Of a stretch of 6,416 bases of DNA, positions 4,002 to 6,416 are shown piece by piece. The stretch is taken from positions 1-6,416 of the forward strand of contig CAJQNE010000400.1 in assembly GCA_905479545.1 (NCBI GenBank), given 5' to 3'. The position numbers and the translations under genes were made by a program. The notes below the pieces were generated by a model. That model was not told the origin of the DNA. It was given only the letters and a program-made list of their open reading frames with translations, and did no database searches. The stretch comes from an uncultured Gammaproteobacteria bacterium (GTDB lineage: Bacteria; Pseudomonadota; Gammaproteobacteria; CAJQNE01). Position 1 is the stretch's first letter, and each line of letters starts with the position of its first letter.

Positions 4002-6416
4002 CCTGCGTTTATTTCCGAAGACGATATTGAACAGGCGCTACTCGCCAGATTAACGTCGGCGGAATTCGGCTTTGAATCGCTGAACTGCTACACCCCCAGC
4101 AAAGAAGCGCTGCCCGATGGCTCTGGCCGCAGCGATAAACGTGAGGTGGTATTTCAAGACCGCCTCCGGCAAGCCCTGGTAAATCTGAATCCGTCACTGC
4201 CACTAGCGGCCATTGATGATGCACTGGGCCAGCTCACCGCCAACCGCAGTGCCATGTCGGCCGTCGCGGCGAATCGCGAAGTACACGAGCTGATTCGCAG
4301 CGGCGTGCAACTAACCTTCCAGAACAGCAAAGGCCGCGAAGAGCGAGCAACGGCTCGCGTTATTGATTTTGACACACCCGGAAATAACAGCCTACTGGCT
4401 GTGTCGCAGCTGTGGATAGCGCCAAGCAATATGCACGGCGGCCATGGCCGCCACTGGCGCAGGCCCGATGTAATTCTCTACGTCAACGGCTTGCCGCTGG
4501 TATTTATTGAGCTGAAAAACAGCAATGTAAAATTGCAGAGCGCTTACAAGAAAAACCTCACCGAATACCGCGCCGATATTCCTCAGCTATTCGTTTACAA
4601 CGCCGTGCTAATGCTCAGCAATGCGCTGGATACCCGCATAGGCAGCATCACCGCCACTTGGGAACACTTTTTCCACTGGCTCCGTCCGGAAGATGAAAAA
4701 GAAATGATCGACCGCCAAAACATTCAGGCTAACGCCACCAGCCTGGAACGCGCTACCGACGGATTGCTGCACCCTACTCAGCTTCTGGATTACATCGAAA
4801 ATTTTATTTTGTTCTTTAAGGGCAAACAAAAAATCATTGCCCAAAACCACCAGTACATCGGTGTAAACCGGGCACTGGAACGGTTTAAAACCCGAGATGA
4901 GCAAGGCAAGCTGGGCGTGTTCTGGCATACCCAAGGCTCGGGCAAAAGCTTTTCGATGATTTTCTACACCCGCAAAATACAACGGAAAATCGGCGGGCAA
5001 TACACCTTCGTTGTCGTTACCGACCGCAATGATTTAAACGGCCAAATTTACCGCAACTTTCTCAACACAGAAACGGTAAATGAAGCCGACGCCGCCATGC
5101 CAAGCAACGGCGCGAAACTGCGAGATGCTTTGAGTCAGCACAAGCGAATCGTTTTTACGCTTATTCAAAAATTCCGCTACGACAAAGGCAAGCGCTACCC
5201 GCTACTTTCTGATCGTAAAGAGATCGTCGTAATTATCGACGAAGCACACCGCACTCAGTACAAGTCGCTGGCCGAAAATATGCGGGCAGGCTTACCTAAC
5301 GCGGGCTTCGTTGCATTCACTGGCACCCCACTACTGGGCAACGATAAAAAAACCCATGCCTGGTTCGGCGGCTATGTATCGGAGTACAACTTTCGTCAAT
5401 CGATGGACGACGGCGCGACCGTGCCACTGTTTTATGAAAAGCGCGTGCCCGAAGTATTAATACAAAACGACGACCTCGCCGATGAGTTTTACGAGCTGCT
5501 GGATGCTGAGGAACTGACCGAAGCCGAGCAAGCCAAACTGGAAAAAGAGTTCAGCAAAGAAACCGAGGTAATTAAGCGCGACGACCGGCTCGACATTATC
5601 GCCAAGGATATTGTTTATCACTTCCCGCGCCGGGGTTACCTCGGCAAGGGCATGGTGATATCGGTGGACAAATTCACCGCCGTAAAAATGTTCGACAAAG
5701 TACAGCAGCACTGGAAAGCCGAAATGAAGCGGCTGCAGGGTGCCATTAAGAAAACCGATGATGATCTTGAGCGCTTGCGGATGAAAACCGCCCTCGCCTT
5801 TATGAAATCTACCGAGATGGCGGTGGTAATTTCAGAAGAAAAAGGCGAGGAAGAAAAATTCGCCGCCCAAGGCTTAACGATTAAGCCGCACCGCGAGCGC
5901 ATGGAGAGCGTTGATAGCGAAGAGCGCGATATTGAAGCGCAGCTGAAAGACCCGGAGCACCCGCTGCGGTTGGTATTCGTGTGCGCCATGTGGCTGACCG
6001 GCTTTGATGCACCGACGCTCAGCACCTTGTATCTGGACAAGCCACAGAAAGACCACACGCTAATGCAAACCATTGCCCGCGCCAACCGCGTGACGGGCCA
6101 TAAAATCAATGGCAAAAAGAAAATCCACGGTGAGGTAGTCGATTACTACAACGTGTTTCGCAATATGCGAAGGGCGTTGGCCGACTATGCCGAAGGCAAT
6201 GATGGCGAAGTGCCGGTTCGCGAAAAGTCGGCGCTGTTCGATTTGCTCGACGATGCAATGGCGGAAGCATTCAGCTACCTGCTCGACAAAAACATCGACC
6301 TGGCAGGGCTTTCAAAAGGTGAAGCTACGTTCAAAAGCCTCGGCGCTTTTAATCAATACGCCGACACTCTGCTCAGCAACGAAAACTGGCGTCGCACTTT
6401 CAACGTTTACGAAAAC
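3999..6416 (+). CDS. hsdR: Type I R-M restriction and translocation subunit HsdR (3' partial)
   Basis: ATP-driven DNA translocase and endonuclease that joins HsdM and HsdS to cut unmethylated DNA at a distance. All 806 visible codons are open to the last base; the usual length is about 1000 or more residues, so the C-terminal assembly domain is missing. The nuclease motif is D157 with E171-L-K173, almost the spacing and positions of EcoR124I. The SF2 motor follows: Walker A HTQGSGKS (310-317, K316), motif Ia near VTDRNDLN, DEAH (414-417), FTGTPL (440-445), TGFDAP (667-672) and MQTIARANR (689-697). All catalytic residues are intact, so this part looks functional. A charged helical segment lies at about residues 500-530. 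The ATG follows the Fic stop by two bases behind a strong ribosome-binding site, so HsdR is expected to depend on the promoter ahead of the XRE gene, on hsdMS read-through, or both. Confidence 0.97.
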   Translation, partial: MPAFISEDDIEQALLARLTSAEFGFESLNCYTPSKEALPDGSGRSDKREVVFQDRLRQALVNLNPSLPLAAIDDALGQLTANRSAMSAVAANREVHELIRSGVQLTFQNSKGREERATARVIDFDTPGNNSLLAVSQLWIAPSNMHGGHGRHWRRPDVILYVNGLPLVFIELKNSNVKLQSAYKKNLTEYRADIPQLFVYNAVLMLSNALDTRIGSITATWEHFFHWLRPEDEKEMIDRQNIQANATSLERATDGLLHPTQLLDYIENFILFFKGKQKIIAQNHQYIGVNRALERFKTRDEQGKLGVFWHTQGSGKSFSMIFYTRKIQRKIGGQYTFVVVTDRNDLNGQIYRNFLNTETVNEADAAMPSNGAKLRDALSQHKRIVFTLIQKFRYDKGKRYPLLSDRKEIVVIIDEAHRTQYKSLAENMRAGLPNAGFVAFTGTPLLGNDKKTHAWFGGYVSEYNFRQSMDDGATVPLFYEKRVPEVLIQNDDLADEFYELLDAEELTEAEQAKLEKEFSKETEVIKRDDRLDIIAKDIVYHFPRRGYLGKGMVISVDKFTAVKMFDKVQQHWKAEMKRLQGAIKKTDDDLERLRMKTALAFMKSTEMAVVISEEKGEEEKFAAQGLTIKPHRERMESVDSEERDIEAQLKDPEHPLRLVFVCAMWLTGFDAPTLSTLYLDKPQKDHTLMQTIARANRVTGHKINGKKKIHGEVVDYYNVFRNMRRALADYAEGNDGEVPVREKSALFDLLDDAMAEAFSYLLDKNIDLAGLSKGEATFKSLGAFNQYADTLLSNENWRRTFNVYEN

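Noticed and set aside
4608..5000. Open frames on the - strand across hsdR (also 5457-5711 and 5636-6115)
   Set aside because: They lie opposite an intact HsdR frame with all helicase motifs and show no recognisable domain; they are antisense shadows.
5346..5352. A7 run in hsdR as a slippage site
   Set aside because: Shorter than the hsdS tracts and typical of adjacent Lys codons; nothing else suggests variation.

Overview
The window holds most of a Type I restriction-modification (R-M) locus, all on the + strand: hsdM (5' end missing), hsdS, a two-gene insert encoding an XRE-type helix-turn-helix protein and a Fic-domain protein, then hsdR (3' end missing). The inserted pair matches the families named mobile mystery protein A and B. 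The base composition (sampled stretches of hsdM about 57-60% G+C, parts of hsdS lower), codon style and protein types suggest a proteobacterium, probably a gammaproteobacterium. That is inference; nothing here identifies the species.

Layout: 1-1482 is the methyltransferase subunit, entered exactly at motif I. 1479-2759 is the specificity subunit, overlapping hsdM by 4 bases. 2760-2908 is the only sizeable non-coding gap. It carries three imperfect repeats at an exact 32-bp period, the last one running into the ribosome-binding region of the next gene. 2909-3412 is the XRE-type protein, 3409-3996 the Fic protein (4-base overlap), and 3999-6416 is HsdR, starting two bases after the Fic stop and still open at the window end. 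No RNA gene, CRISPR array, transposase, attachment site or convincing terminator was seen.

How the parts work together: HsdM and HsdS form the methyltransferase, and adding HsdR gives the restriction enzyme, with an EcoR124I-like nuclease motif and SF2 motor. The endonuclease gene is not directly behind hsdMS. It is the last gene of a tightly packed regulator-Fic-hsdR run with its own operator-like upstream region. The main hypothesis is that the XRE protein binds the three phased sites and controls its own operon, and so the level or timing of HsdR relative to the methyltransferase, much as C proteins do in Type II systems. The Fic protein keeps most of its catalytic motif but has Asn where AMP-transferring Fic enzymes carry Asp/Glu. 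HsdS also shows two long homopolymers and a patchwork composition consistent with exchange of its target-recognition domains.
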